Positions 34,531 to 42,706 of a stretch of DNA of 42,706 nt are shown in pieces. Origin of the DNA: DATMGU01 sp035555315. GTDB lineage: Bacteria; Pseudomonadota; Alphaproteobacteria; ATCC43930; CGMCC-115725. The notes below the pieces were generated by a model. That model did no database searches, was not told where the DNA came from, and saw nothing but the letters and a program-made list of their open reading frames with translations. The stretch lies in assembly GCA_035555315.1 (NCBI GenBank), contig DATMGU010000021.1:1-42706 (forward strand), given 5' to 3'. Made by a program: the position numbers and the translations under genes. The first letter of the stretch is position 1, and each line of letters opens with the position of its first letter.

Positions 34531-36864
34531 CTACGGCAAAAACGACCCATAGACCACGGGTGGCCGGACGACACGGACCGGAATGGCGATCACCGGGTTT
34601 GGGCAGTCCAGCGTCGCGGCCACGGGGTGTTTCGGATCGGCGAAGAGGGCGACCGCTGCCGGTTGCGGGCCGCTTGGCACGACAAGGGTGTGTTCGAAGT
34701 TTCCGGTGGTGCTGTCGATATCCAGCCGGTCGGTCGGCACCGCATGGCCGTCCGTGTCCAGATAGGTCAGCCGCAACGTTCCCTCAGTGACCCGCGCATG
34801 GCCCGTGAAGACGTACTCTGTCGCCCGCGGTTGCAACTGGTCCGGGGGGACCGCCGGCTGCGGCATCGCGATCCTCGACGTGAAGCCGGATCCACCGCGC
34901 TCTTCGATCCGCATCGTGCGGGGCGGGCCGTCCTCGATCGGGAACGGCGCCCCATCTGTGCGATTGACGGTACAGAAATCGCCGACTTGCCGGACTCCGC
35001 TCCGCACATCCTCGCCGCAGGTGAACCCGGTGCCGGCGAGGCACAGGGTATAGATATAAAAGCGCGGTCCGGGCGATGGCCCGACCGTGGCCGATTCGTA
35101 ATAGGGATCGGCGCGGCCGCCGATCAGTTTGCCGATCCGGTTCCAGACGAACACCACCCGATCCATCCCGGAGCCGTGGTAGTCGTTATATTTGACGACT
35201 TCGACCGCCTCGACCACGGCGCGCCGCAGGAGCGTGTCGCCCAAGGCGCGTTGCGTCGGATCGTCGCCTGAGGCGACATGCGCTGGATCGTCGCCTGAGG
35301 CGACATGCGCCGGGTCATAGGGTGCTAGGAATTTCGGCGGGGCCGCTTCCGAGGCGACGGCGATGCGGGCCGGGCCGACGAGGCCGGTGGCGGTTCTCGA
35401 TACGGGGCGCAGCCCGTGCTTGAATAGGGCGGCTCCCTCTTCGCCGAAGAAGTTGATCAGCGAATTTCCTACTTCGCCGTCAACCGCGACGACGATTTTG
35501 TCGCCCCGCTGCTGGTGCTGCTTCAGCGTATCGACATAAGTCGCGAACGCATTGTTATACAACGCCCATTCCAGATCGCGCTTATAGGTCACGTAGGGCG
35601 CGGCCAGCACGAGGAAGCCAGTGAACACCAGCATGAGCTTGGTGGATTTCGGCCAGATCTCGAACCAGGCGATTGCTAGCAACATGGCGAACGGCGGCGC
35701 CGCCGGCACGATGTAGCGCGGGCTCATACGCGGTGGATAGCCGGACGGGATCGCGCTTAGGACGAGCGTCGCCAGCACGCTGGCGAGCAGCAGCGCCTCC
35801 AGCGACAGAAAGCTGCAGAGGACATCGGCCAGCGCGAGCCGCCGCCGCCATAGCCGGATGAGCAGCTTCACCAGCAGGCCCACCAAGAGCAGGCCCGTGA
35901 GAGCCGCGACCTCCTTGCCGATCTTGGCATTCCACTGGATCGGCGAGAGATCCTGGATGCCGTAATGCAGCCGGTGGTCGAACTCGATCCAGAAATCCCA
36001 GCCGGTCGGTATCGGGGCCACGACCTTGATGAGGGTGTCGCGCACCGCATGGACACGGTAGACGCAAAACAGCGTGAACAGCAGGGAGGCGGCCGCGACG
36101 ATGCCCGCGGTGACGCGGCGGCGGAACTTGAAGATCAACAGAAAGACCAGGCACGCCGCCACCGCCAGGGTGATGACGAAGCCGTATTCCTTGGATCCGG
36201 CGATACCGATCGCTGCCAGAACCGCCGGAACGAAAGCGAGATACGCGACCGGCCGAAGCGGTGCGTCCCCCCAGGCATGCCGGAGCGTCGAGAGGGGCAG
36301 GCCGGTCGCCGGCTGCTCCCAGATCCCCATGGGCACGGCGAGCCACCACAGGGTCAACACGATGAAAAATCCGGTGATCGCCTCGGAGGTATAGAGGAAC
36401 AGATTGGCCGGCGACGGATGCACGATGATGATGACGGCGCAGAACAGGGCCGGATAGACCGAGCCCGTGCGCCGCCGCACCAGATCGAAGGCGAGGAAAA
36501 CCGTCGCAGTGCTGAACAGGAATTTGACGAAAAACTGCGCGCCGTAGTCGCCGTGAAACACGATCAGCAGAAACTGCATGATCGCGACCCAGACGGGACG
36601 GAAATGGAAGGCGTTGTGCAGGCTGTTCTGCACGAAATTCTCGGCCAAGCCGCTCCAGGATAGCGGGTTTTTGACCTGCAGATATTCGTCGGGGAACGAG
36701 CCGAAATAATCGACGATCTGGAAACCGCCGCCGAGGCGCAGGATCAGCGTCGGCAACCAGATAATCACCAGGATGACCAGCACGAGCAAGGCGGCTTGGC
36801 TGGTTTGCAAGCCGCGTGGTTTGCCCGGCACCCTTGTGGCGTCGGCGTCGAAAGGCATGGTCAT
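34531..36864 (-). CDS. Large polytopic membrane protein with a soluble C-terminal part
   Basis: 777 residues from Met at 36864; Met at 36858 is equal and the frame is open to 36972. Residues about 20-450 contain some ten to eleven hydrophobic segments; after TM1 a loop has 'DYFGSFPDEYLQVKNPLSW', and a loop between later segments carries 'SGYPPRMSPRYIVPAAPPF'. An acidic DE in the first loop and many segments suggest a GT-C glycosyltransferase, but the match is loose. Residues about 460-777 are soluble, with a DPAHVASGD tandem repeat (about 518-536), a beta-rich end and several cysteines ('LCLAGTGFTCGEDV', 'GDFCTVNR', 'TLDCPNP') that could form disulfides in the periplasm. Function unknown. Divergent from the tautomerase gene. 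Confidence 0.75.
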   Translation of the reverse strand: MTMPFDADATRVPGKPRGLQTSQAALLVLVILVIIWLPTLILRLGGGFQIVDYFGSFPDEYLQVKNPLSWSGLAENFVQNSLHNAFHFRPVWVAIMQFLLIVFHGDYGAQFFVKFLFSTATVFLAFDLVRRRTGSVYPALFCAVIIIVHPSPANLFLYTSEAITGFFIVLTLWWLAVPMGIWEQPATGLPLSTLRHAWGDAPLRPVAYLAFVPAVLAAIGIAGSKEYGFVITLAVAACLVFLLIFKFRRRVTAGIVAAASLLFTLFCVYRVHAVRDTLIKVVAPIPTGWDFWIEFDHRLHYGIQDLSPIQWNAKIGKEVAALTGLLLVGLLVKLLIRLWRRRLALADVLCSFLSLEALLLASVLATLVLSAIPSGYPPRMSPRYIVPAAPPFAMLLAIAWFEIWPKSTKLMLVFTGFLVLAAPYVTYKRDLEWALYNNAFATYVDTLKQHQQRGDKIVVAVDGEVGNSLINFFGEEGAALFKHGLRPVSRTATGLVGPARIAVASEAAPPKFLAPYDPAHVASGDDPAHVASGDDPTQRALGDTLLRRAVVEAVEVVKYNDYHGSGMDRVVFVWNRIGKLIGGRADPYYESATVGPSPGPRFYIYTLCLAGTGFTCGEDVRSGVRQVGDFCTVNRTDGAPFPIEDGPPRTMRIEERGGSGFTSRIAMPQPAVPPDQLQPRATEYVFTGHARVTEGTLRLTYLDTDGHAVPTDRLDIDSTTGNFEHTLVVPSGPQPAAVALFADPKHPVAATLDCPNPVIAIPVRVVRPPVVYGSFLP
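35258..35311. repeat. 27-bp tandem duplication in the membrane-protein gene
   Basis: Two adjacent 27-base copies (35258-35284, 35285-35311), 26 of 27 identical, encoding DPAHVASGD twice. The period keeps the frame. It is the longest unit of the set. Confidence 0.93.
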
Positions 36865-37031
36865 GAAGCGGGGATTCCGTACGCGAGAGACGGGGAGCGG
36901 TTCGGCGATCGTAGCATTTATGCCGTCCCACCCTGTGTTATGCGACGGCAAAACCGTCGCCACCGGTGCCACGGCCGGCCTAATATCCCGATTGTCCGTT
37001 ATTCGTCACCATTGTTTGGGAAGGCCACGAC

Positions 37032-37217
37032 ATGCCCATCGTGAAAGTCGAGTTGCTCGCCGGTCGCACCCGCGAACAGAAAGCCGCCGCCGCGCGGGAG
37101 ATCACCGCCGCGATCGAGCGGAGCCTCGGCGTCAAGCCGGAGAACACCATGGTCCTGTTTCAGGACATCGAGAAATCTGATTGGGCCACGGCCGGCAAAC
37201 TCGCCGACGAGACCTGA
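37032..37217 (+). CDS. 4-oxalocrotonate tautomerase-family protein
   Basis: 61 residues, the family's usual size. Mature members use the N-terminal proline as catalytic base: the sequence begins M-PIVKVELLAGRTREQK, so Pro1 would be exposed after Met removal. The rest, 'AAAREITAAIERSLGVKPENTMVLFQDIEKSDWATAGKL', quoted in part as SLGVKPENTMVLFQDI, fits the beta-alpha-beta fold that forms hexamers. Family members isomerise 2-hydroxymuconate or related enol/keto acids; no catabolic genes are nearby, so the substrate is unknown. Single gene. Confidence 0.9.
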   Translation: MPIVKVELLAGRTREQKAAAAREITAAIERSLGVKPENTMVLFQDIEKSDWATAGKLADET

Positions 37218-37390
37218 GCACGATCCCACGCGTCGGGCGCGCCCCGTCGTTTCGCCTCGCTCATTCGGCACGCCGACTCGGCGAGATTGCCCCGGGCCGC
37301 GGCGATAGGCTAAAACACCGATAAGGGACGCGCGCCGCCCGTTCGGTGCCCCCGTTTGATTAAATCGTATCGCCTGGTTTGGAGAAGTCG

Positions 37391-39073
<1,683 letters not shown>

Positions 39074-39103
39074 CGACGCGTTCGGGAATTGGGAAAACTG
39101 GCG

Positions 39104-39631
39104 TCAGGCGAACACCAGTCCCAGCGCGCCCGCCGCCAGCAGCAGCCAGAGCGGGTTGGTCCGCGTCTTCAGTGCGACCCCGGCGGTGATCGCGGTGAGG
39201 GCATAGCTCGGCCAGTCGGGGTCGGCGGCGCGGGTCAGCAGATAGCCGCTCGCCAGCACCAGGCCGACGGTCACCGGCACCAGCCCGGCCTGGACGGCGA
39301 TCCGCCAGGGCGCGGTGCGGAACCGGTCCCATACCCACATGGTGCCATAGGCAAGCACGCTCGATGGTCCGCACATGGCGCCCATCGCGACCAGCGCGCC
39401 CGCCAGGCCGGCGACGTGCCAGCCGATCAGGCTGACGACCAGCACGTTGGGGCCGGGGGCCGCGCGGGCCAGCGCGTAGAGATCGGCGAAGTCGGTGCTG
39501 CTCATCCAGCCGTGGACGTCGACGACCTGGCGCTGCATCTCGGGGATCACGCTGTTCGCCCCGCCGACCGCGACCAGCGACAGGATGGCGAATTGCCAGG
39601 CGAGAGCCCCCAACGGGGCCGAGTCGCTCAT
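39104..39631 (-). CDS. chrA: Chromate transporter, second half-protein
   Basis: 175 residues from Met at 39631, whose ATG overlaps the stop of the upstream half-gene (ATGA). It is one CHR domain: 'LAWQFAILSLVAVGGANSVIPEMQRQVVDVHGWMSSTDFADLYALARAAPGPN', seen here as GGANSVIPEMQRQVV and ALARAAPGPNVLVV. About five or six membrane segments follow. In short-chain chromate transporters two such half-proteins of opposite membrane orientation work together, exporting chromate with the membrane potential. Chromate is the family substrate; other anions have not been excluded. Convergent with ettA, 30 bases apart. Confidence 0.92.
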   Translation of the reverse strand: MSDSAPLGALAWQFAILSLVAVGGANSVIPEMQRQVVDVHGWMSSTDFADLYALARAAPGPNVLVVSLIGWHVAGLAGALVAMGAMCGPSSVLAYGTMWVWDRFRTAPWRIAVQAGLVPVTVGLVLASGYLLTRAADPDWPSYALTAITAGVALKTRTNPLWLLLAAGALGLVFA

Positions 39632-40224
39632 GCCGTCCTCCGCCTGGCTTGCCACCAAGAGAGTGCGATGCTGAGCGGCGCCAGCACCAGCAGTACGGCC
39701 AGCAGCGGCAAGCGCAGGATGGCGATGCCGGCGAAGGCGAGCAGCATGATGACGATGCCGCTCGCCCGGCTGCGCAGGGGGGCCGCCATCTGCCAACCCA
39801 TCGCCAGAACCAGCCCCGCCGCGGCGGCCGAGATGCCGGCGAACATGTGGTGCACGGCTTCGAGATGGCTGAACCGCGTGTAGAGCGCGCCCAGCGACAG
39901 CACGATCACCATCGGCATGGTCATCAGCCCGGCGAACGCCGCGATCGAGCCGGGGATGCCGCGAAACCGGGCGCCGAGAACGACCGACACATTGCCGATA
40001 TTGGGACCGGGGAGGAACTGGCAGAGGCTCAGGATATCGGTGAATTCCGCCGCGGTGAGCCAGCGGCGCTGGTCGACGATCATCCGGCGGGCGAGTGGCA
40101 GGACGCCGCCGAACCCCATCATGCCGATGCCGAAAAAGCCGCTGAACAGGGCGCCCAGGGTGACGGAGGGCGCGATCGGATCCGCGCCGGTGGCAAGGGG
40201 AGTGATCGAGGTCTGCTCCGACAT
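39628..40224 (-). CDS. chrA: Chromate transporter, first half-protein
   Basis: 198 residues. A CHR domain with the motifs 'FFGIGMMGFGGVLPLARRMIVDQRRWLT' (in part GMMGFGGVLPLARR), 'FTDILSLCQFLPGPNIGNVSVVLG' (in part QFLPGPNIGN) and five to six membrane segments, ending in 'SWWQARRRTA'. The next half-gene starts inside its stop codon, so the pair is a coupled two-gene transporter. No ChrB-like regulator is nearby. The ATG lies 39 bases beyond the DUF1194 gene's end on the same strand, so the four genes rlmB-DUF1194-chrA-chrA may form one transcript. Confidence 0.93.
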   Translation of the reverse strand: MSEQTSITPLATGADPIAPSVTLGALFSGFFGIGMMGFGGVLPLARRMIVDQRRWLTAAEFTDILSLCQFLPGPNIGNVSVVLGARFRGIPGSIAAFAGLMTMPMVIVLSLGALYTRFSHLEAVHHMFAGISAAAAGLVLAMGWQMAAPLRSRASGIVIMLLAFAGIAILRLPLLAVLLVLAPLSIALSWWQARRRTA

Positions 40225-40263
40225 GCTGTCTGATTACCGGCTCCGAGACGGTTTCACAAACGC

Positions 40264-41019
40264 CTAATGGGCGGCCCTCGCATGACCGACCGTCGTTGCC
40301 CGGTTCAGCAAGTCGGGGTCCAGCGAGGCCGAGTCTAAAAAGGCCACCTCGGCCAGCAGCTTCATCTGCATTGCCTGCGCGAAGCTCGCCAACCCCTGCG
40401 CTGGGATCACGAAGGCGTTGGGGCCGCCGATGATGTATTCGCGATAATACACCTCCAGCGCCGGCTCCTCGGTCATGATCGGTAAGCCGTTGATGGTGAT
40501 GCCGTCATCGACCAGGGTGTCGCGCACTTGCCAGACCGGCGGCCCGACATTGGCGAGGCCGTCACCGGACAGGTCGATCACCCGTCGGTCGGCCTGATAC
40601 GGCGAATGATCGAAGAGGTCGCGTGCCGCCAGCAGCGCGTTGCCGATGCCGGTGAGACCGGCGGAACTGCGCTTGAGGCCGCGGATCTTGTTGGCCAGCG
40701 CGCCTGCATCCGCCGCGCTGGCGATCCGGGTCCAATCGACCACCACCGCCTGCTTGTCGGTATCGGAGAATTCCAGCATGGCCACCGAGATGGCGCCGGC
40801 CGCTCCCGCCTTGATCGCGGCGACCAAGGCGGGATTTGCGAATGCGGCGGCGGTACCGTCGCGCTGCAGGCGGTAGCGACCCTCGTCGACGCTCAGCGAC
40901 ACGTCGACGAGCAGGACCAGTTGCAGATCGACCGTCTCCGCCGCTCGGGCCATGGTGGACGAGGCCAGCACCAGCAGGATGCCGGCCGCCAGCCGCGTCC
41001 ATCGGCGCGCACTACGCAT
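40264..41019 (-). CDS. DUF1194 (von Willebrand factor A-like) exported protein
   Basis: 251 residues from Met at 41019; that ATG lies within the last codons of rlmB (8-base overlap). A signal peptide ('MRSARRWTRLAAGILLVLAS', then TMARA/AE) indicates export. The mature part starts 'VDLQLVLLVDVSLSVDEGRYRLQRDG', which carries the MIDAS-type D-V-S-L-S metal site of VWA domains, then 'VAMLEFSDTDKQAVVVDW', 'RVIDLSGDGLANVGPPV' and 'INGLPIM', all features of DUF1194. The family is widespread in alphaproteobacteria and its role is unknown to me; VWA folds usually mediate metal-dependent protein contacts. Periplasmic by inference. Confidence 0.9.
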   Translation of the reverse strand: MRSARRWTRLAAGILLVLASSTMARAAETVDLQLVLLVDVSLSVDEGRYRLQRDGTAAAFANPALVAAIKAGAAGAISVAMLEFSDTDKQAVVVDWTRIASAADAGALANKIRGLKRSSAGLTGIGNALLAARDLFDHSPYQADRRVIDLSGDGLANVGPPVWQVRDTLVDDGITINGLPIMTEEPALEVYYREYIIGGPNAFVIPAQGLASFAQAMQMKLLAEVAFLDSASLDPDLLNRATTVGHARAAH

Positions 41020-42010
41020 CGGCGCGGACGAGTTCGTAGAGGGCGACCGCCGCGGCGTTCGACACATTGAGGCTGTCGACGGCACCCTTGGTCGGCAGGC
41101 GGGCGAGGTGGTCGCAAGCCTCGCGTGTCAACCGGCGCAGACCCTCCCCCTCGGAGCCGAGCACCAGCACGATCCGGCCGGTAAGGCCGAGCGTCGCCAA
41201 GGGCTTCTCGGCTTCGCCGGCGAGGCCGACGGTCCAGAACCCGGCCCCTTGCAGTTGCTCCAAAGCGCGGACCAGATTGACGACGCGGACCAACGGCACA
41301 TGTTCGAGGGCACCCGACGCCGCCTTGGCCAAGACGCCCGAGACATCCGGGGCGCTGCGTTCTGGCATCACGACGGCCAGTGCCCCGAACGCCGCCGCCG
41401 ATCGCAGCACCGCGCCGACATTGTGCGGGTCGGTCACCTGGTCGAGCACCAGGACGATGCTGTTTGGTCGGCCGGCGGCCTCGTCGATGATATCTTCGAT
41501 GGCCGGCGGGCGCAGCGGCCGGACCAGGGCCGCCAATCCCTGATGGACGGAGCCCGCTGGCAGCAGCCGGGTGATGGCGTCGCGAGGCAGGGTCTCGATC
41601 GCATGCTCGGTCGCCGTTGTCAGGGCGGGTCCCAACTCGGCCATCACCTCGGCGGTGGCGACCACCCGCAGGATTTTGCGCGCTGGGTTGCGCAAGGCCG
41701 CCACGACCGGGTGATGTCCGTAGAGCCAGGTGCCGCCGGATGGGGGACCAGATGACGTCGGGGGCCGCTCCGCCTCCGACGGTACGCCGGCGACGGGTTT
41801 CGAGCGCACGGGTCTGGATTGTTCGGGTCGCGGTTGTTCGGCCCGTGCTTGTGCTGGCCGTACCTGCTCTGGCCGGGCCTGCTCGGGCCGGGCCTGTTCC
41901 GGCCTCGCTTGGTCCGGCCGGGGTCGTTCTGGCCGCTGTCCCTCGGCGCTATGGCGGGCGGATCCACGGCGGCCTGCTTCAAAGCCCTTGGCGTCGGGTC
42001 GCTTGCGCAT
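41012..42010 (-). CDS. rlmB: 23S rRNA 2'-O-methyltransferase RlmB (TrmH/SPOUT family)
   Basis: 332 residues, longer than the usual 245-290 because of an N-terminal disordered region. RlmB methylates a guanosine in 23S rRNA with S-adenosylmethionine. The first 95 residues are Arg/Pro/Gln/Ser-rich, with an ARPEQ-type repeat (about 31-68). Then comes the substrate-binding domain ('TWLYGHHPVVAALRNP') and the SPOUT knot: 'LVLDQVTDPHNVGAVLRSAAAFG' (motif 1), 'VLVLGSEGEGLRRL' (motif 2) and 'DSLNVSNAAAVALYELVR' (motif 3). Divergent from the tRNA-Tyr/tRNA-Gly/tuf unit, a gene order seen in other alphaproteobacteria. Confidence 0.94.
   Translation of the reverse strand: MRKRPDAKGFEAGRRGSARHSAEGQRPERPRPDQARPEQARPEQARPEQVRPAQARAEQPRPEQSRPVRSKPVAGVPSEAERPPTSSGPPSGGTWLYGHHPVVAALRNPARKILRVVATAEVMAELGPALTTATEHAIETLPRDAITRLLPAGSVHQGLAALVRPLRPPAIEDIIDEAAGRPNSIVLVLDQVTDPHNVGAVLRSAAAFGALAVVMPERSAPDVSGVLAKAASGALEHVPLVRVVNLVRALEQLQGAGFWTVGLAGEAEKPLATLGLTGRIVLVLGSEGEGLRRLTREACDHLARLPTKGAVDSLNVSNAAAVALYELVRADA
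41807..41920. repeat. 15-bp-period repeat in the rlmB N-terminal region
   Basis: Encodes a series of ARPEQ-like pentapeptides on the minus strand (Q-ARPEQ-ARPEQ-ARPEQ-V..., then degenerate PAQ/AEQ/PEQ units). About seven units, three of them nearly identical, each 15 bases, so the frame is kept. Confidence 0.85.
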
Positions 42011-42164
42011 CGGATCGAAGCTCCCTGATCAGCTTGGGCAATATCCAAGCGTGCTGCATAGGATGAAACGGTTTCGGAGGGAAGGGCGCAGAGCAGCCCA
42101 CCCGGCCATGTCTTTTGCTCAGCGGAGGCCATCATCCGGGAGATATGATCTCGGGCGATTGGCG

Positions 42165-42193
42165 TTGACAAGCCGACGGAAATTTCCATAGTG
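42165..42193 (+). promoter_or_regulatory. Promoter of the tRNA-Tyr/tRNA-Gly/tuf unit
   Basis: Perfect TTGACA (42165-42170), 17-base spacer, CATAGT (42188-42193), ending about 38 bases before tRNA-Tyr. The rest of the 221-base spacer to rlmB (42011-42231) holds no gene. Confidence 0.65.
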
Positions 42194-42231
42194 CGCGTCT
42201 CCGCTGCGCCGGGACTTTTTCGGCCGCGCTG

Positions 42232-42314
42232 GAGGGGTGGCCGAGCGGTCAATGGCAGCAGACTGTAAATCTGCCGACGAATGTCTACGTTGGTTCAAAT
42301 CCAACCCCCTCCAC
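42232..42314 (+). tRNA. tRNA-Tyr (GTA)
   Basis: Acceptor GGAGGGG (42232-42238) pairs with CCCCTCC (42307-42313); anticodon stem GCAGA/TCTGC with loop CTGTAAA (GTA at 42266-42268); a long class-II variable arm; T arm GTTGG-TTCAAAT-CCAAC; discriminator A at 42314 and encoded CCA to 42317. Confidence 0.95.
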
Positions 42315-42370
42315 CATACCGGATCCCGGTGCGGCGGATGATGCGGCGGTGCCTGATGGGTATGGCTCAG

Positions 42371-42441
42371 GCGGGTGTAGCTCAATGGTAGAGTTCCAGC
42401 CTTCCAAGCTGGCTACGTGGGTTCGATTCCCATCACCCGCT
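42371..42441 (+). tRNA. tRNA-Gly (TCC)
   Basis: Acceptor GCGGGTG (42371-42377) with CACCCGC (42434-42440); anticodon stem CCAGC/GCTGG with loop CTTCCAA (TCC at 42403-42405); T arm GTGGG-TTCGATT-CCCAT; discriminator T at 42441 and encoded CCA to 42444. 53 bases after tRNA-Tyr's CCA, so probably on the same transcript. Confidence 0.95.
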
Positions 42442-42487
42442 CCAACCGCATCGGGTAAGACGTTTGTGTTGGTGTCGCGGCCCCGTG

Positions 42488-42532
42488 TTTTTGTTGAGCC
42501 CAGGACTTTTGTTGAGTCCGGGATTTTTGTTT
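42488..42532. repeat. 18-bp tandem repeat in the tuf leader
   Basis: Copies at 42488-42505 and 42506-42523 (15 of 18 identical; unit YTTTTGTTGAGYCCRGGA), with a partial third (42524-42532, TTTTTGTTT). Each full copy contains TTGTTG, which can serve as a -35 hexamer. Confidence 0.88.
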
Positions 42533-42537
42533 AAATT
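42509..42537 (+). promoter_or_regulatory. Putative tuf promoter
   Basis: TTGTTG (42509-42514) in the second repeat copy, 17-base spacer, TAAATT (42532-42537), 29 bases before the tuf ATG. The first repeat copy supplies a second TTGTTG 18 bases upstream (42491-42496). Confidence 0.45.
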
Positions 42538-42566
42538 CTCTGATCGATCAGGCGAGGCGTCTAGAC

Positions 42567-42706
42567 ATGGCGAAGGCGAAGTTTGAGCGGAACAAGCCGC
42601 ATTGCAACATTGGGACGATTGGTCACGTTGACCATGGCAAGACGTCGCTGACGGCTGCGATCACGAAGGTTTTGGCTGAGACGGGTGGTGCGACGTTCAC
42701 GGCGTA
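42567..42706 (+). CDS. tuf: Elongation factor Tu, 5' end only
   Basis: The first 46 codons, cut by the window end. The start 'MAKAKFERNKPHCNIGTIGH' and the P-loop 'GHVDHGKTS' are characteristic of EF-Tu, which brings aminoacyl-tRNA to the ribosome with GTP. tRNA-Tyr and tRNA-Gly directly upstream recall the tRNA-tufB unit of enterobacteria, though without the tRNA-Thr genes. Codon use here has fewer C-ending codons than neighbouring genes (for example ACG, GTT, TTG), perhaps reflecting a highly expressed gene with its own preference. Confidence 0.96.
   Translation, partial: MAKAKFERNKPHCNIGTIGHVDHGKTSLTAAITKVLAETGGATFTA

Noticed and set aside
39104..40224. chrA split as a frameshift or sequencing error.
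   Set aside because: Each half is a complete CHR domain with its own start, coupled by ATGA. Two-gene short-chain chromate transporters are known, so the split is natural.
42119..42385. Minus-strand frame of 88 codons across the tRNA-Tyr gene (contains LDLNQR).
   Set aside because: It is the antisense of tRNA-Tyr and its flanks, a well-known spurious frame in annotations.

Overview
The window is GC-rich, densely coded chromosomal DNA from an alphaproteobacterium. Rhodospirillales/Acetobacterales is the best guess. This rests on gene order (SDR-folB near uvrC; carA-carB-greA divergent from yqeY-dnaG-rpoD; rlmB divergent from tRNA-Tyr/tRNA-Gly/tuf) and on families common in that class (PAS_5-type PAS protein, bacterial ELM1-like protein, DUF1194 protein). 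No database search was possible, so the placement is inference.

Layout. 1-2.2 kb: tail of an ArsR-type regulator translationally coupled to an SRPBCC/AHSA1 protein, an unrecognised acidic protein, and a truncated AraC-type regulator. 2.3-8.1 kb (minus): uvrB, a pteridine-reductase-like SDR, folB and uvrC, combining nucleotide excision repair with pterin/folate metabolism. 8.3-11.4 kb: an AhpC-type peroxiredoxin and its partner AhpD separated by a strong terminator hairpin, an aspartate-type aminotransferase and a PAS protein. 11.7-14.5 kb (minus): a Tyr-rich lipoprotein, a LysR regulator and thioredoxin reductase. 14.6-20.8 kb: a large protein of unknown function, then an envelope/lipid group (GT39-type glycosyltransferase convergent with a double-PAP2 phosphatase that follows an ELM1-like protein). 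20.9-31.5 kb: lrp, greA, carB, carA, then yqeY, dnaG and rpoD. 31.6-32.8 kb: a CAT-anticodon tRNA followed by what looks like a degraded patch. 32.8-42 kb: Tat-type peptide-ABC binding protein, a large membrane protein of unknown function, a 4-oxalocrotonate tautomerase-like protein, EttA, a split chromate transporter, a DUF1194 protein and RlmB. 42.2 kb-end: tRNA-Tyr, tRNA-Gly and the start of tuf.

Most of the window is housekeeping. The signal that gene annotation does not explain is a recurrent class of short tandem duplications, mostly two copies with periods of 12-27 bp. At least twelve were found by eye. Those in spacers have any period; those inside genes have periods divisible by three. 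Several sit on or just after stop codons, and one duplicates a -35-like element in the tuf leader. Other points of interest are the double-PAP2 fusion beside an ELM1-like protein, the Asp-for-Ser swap in the folB-linked SDR, a promoter-like site for rpoD inside dnaG, and the decayed gene patch after the CAT tRNA.
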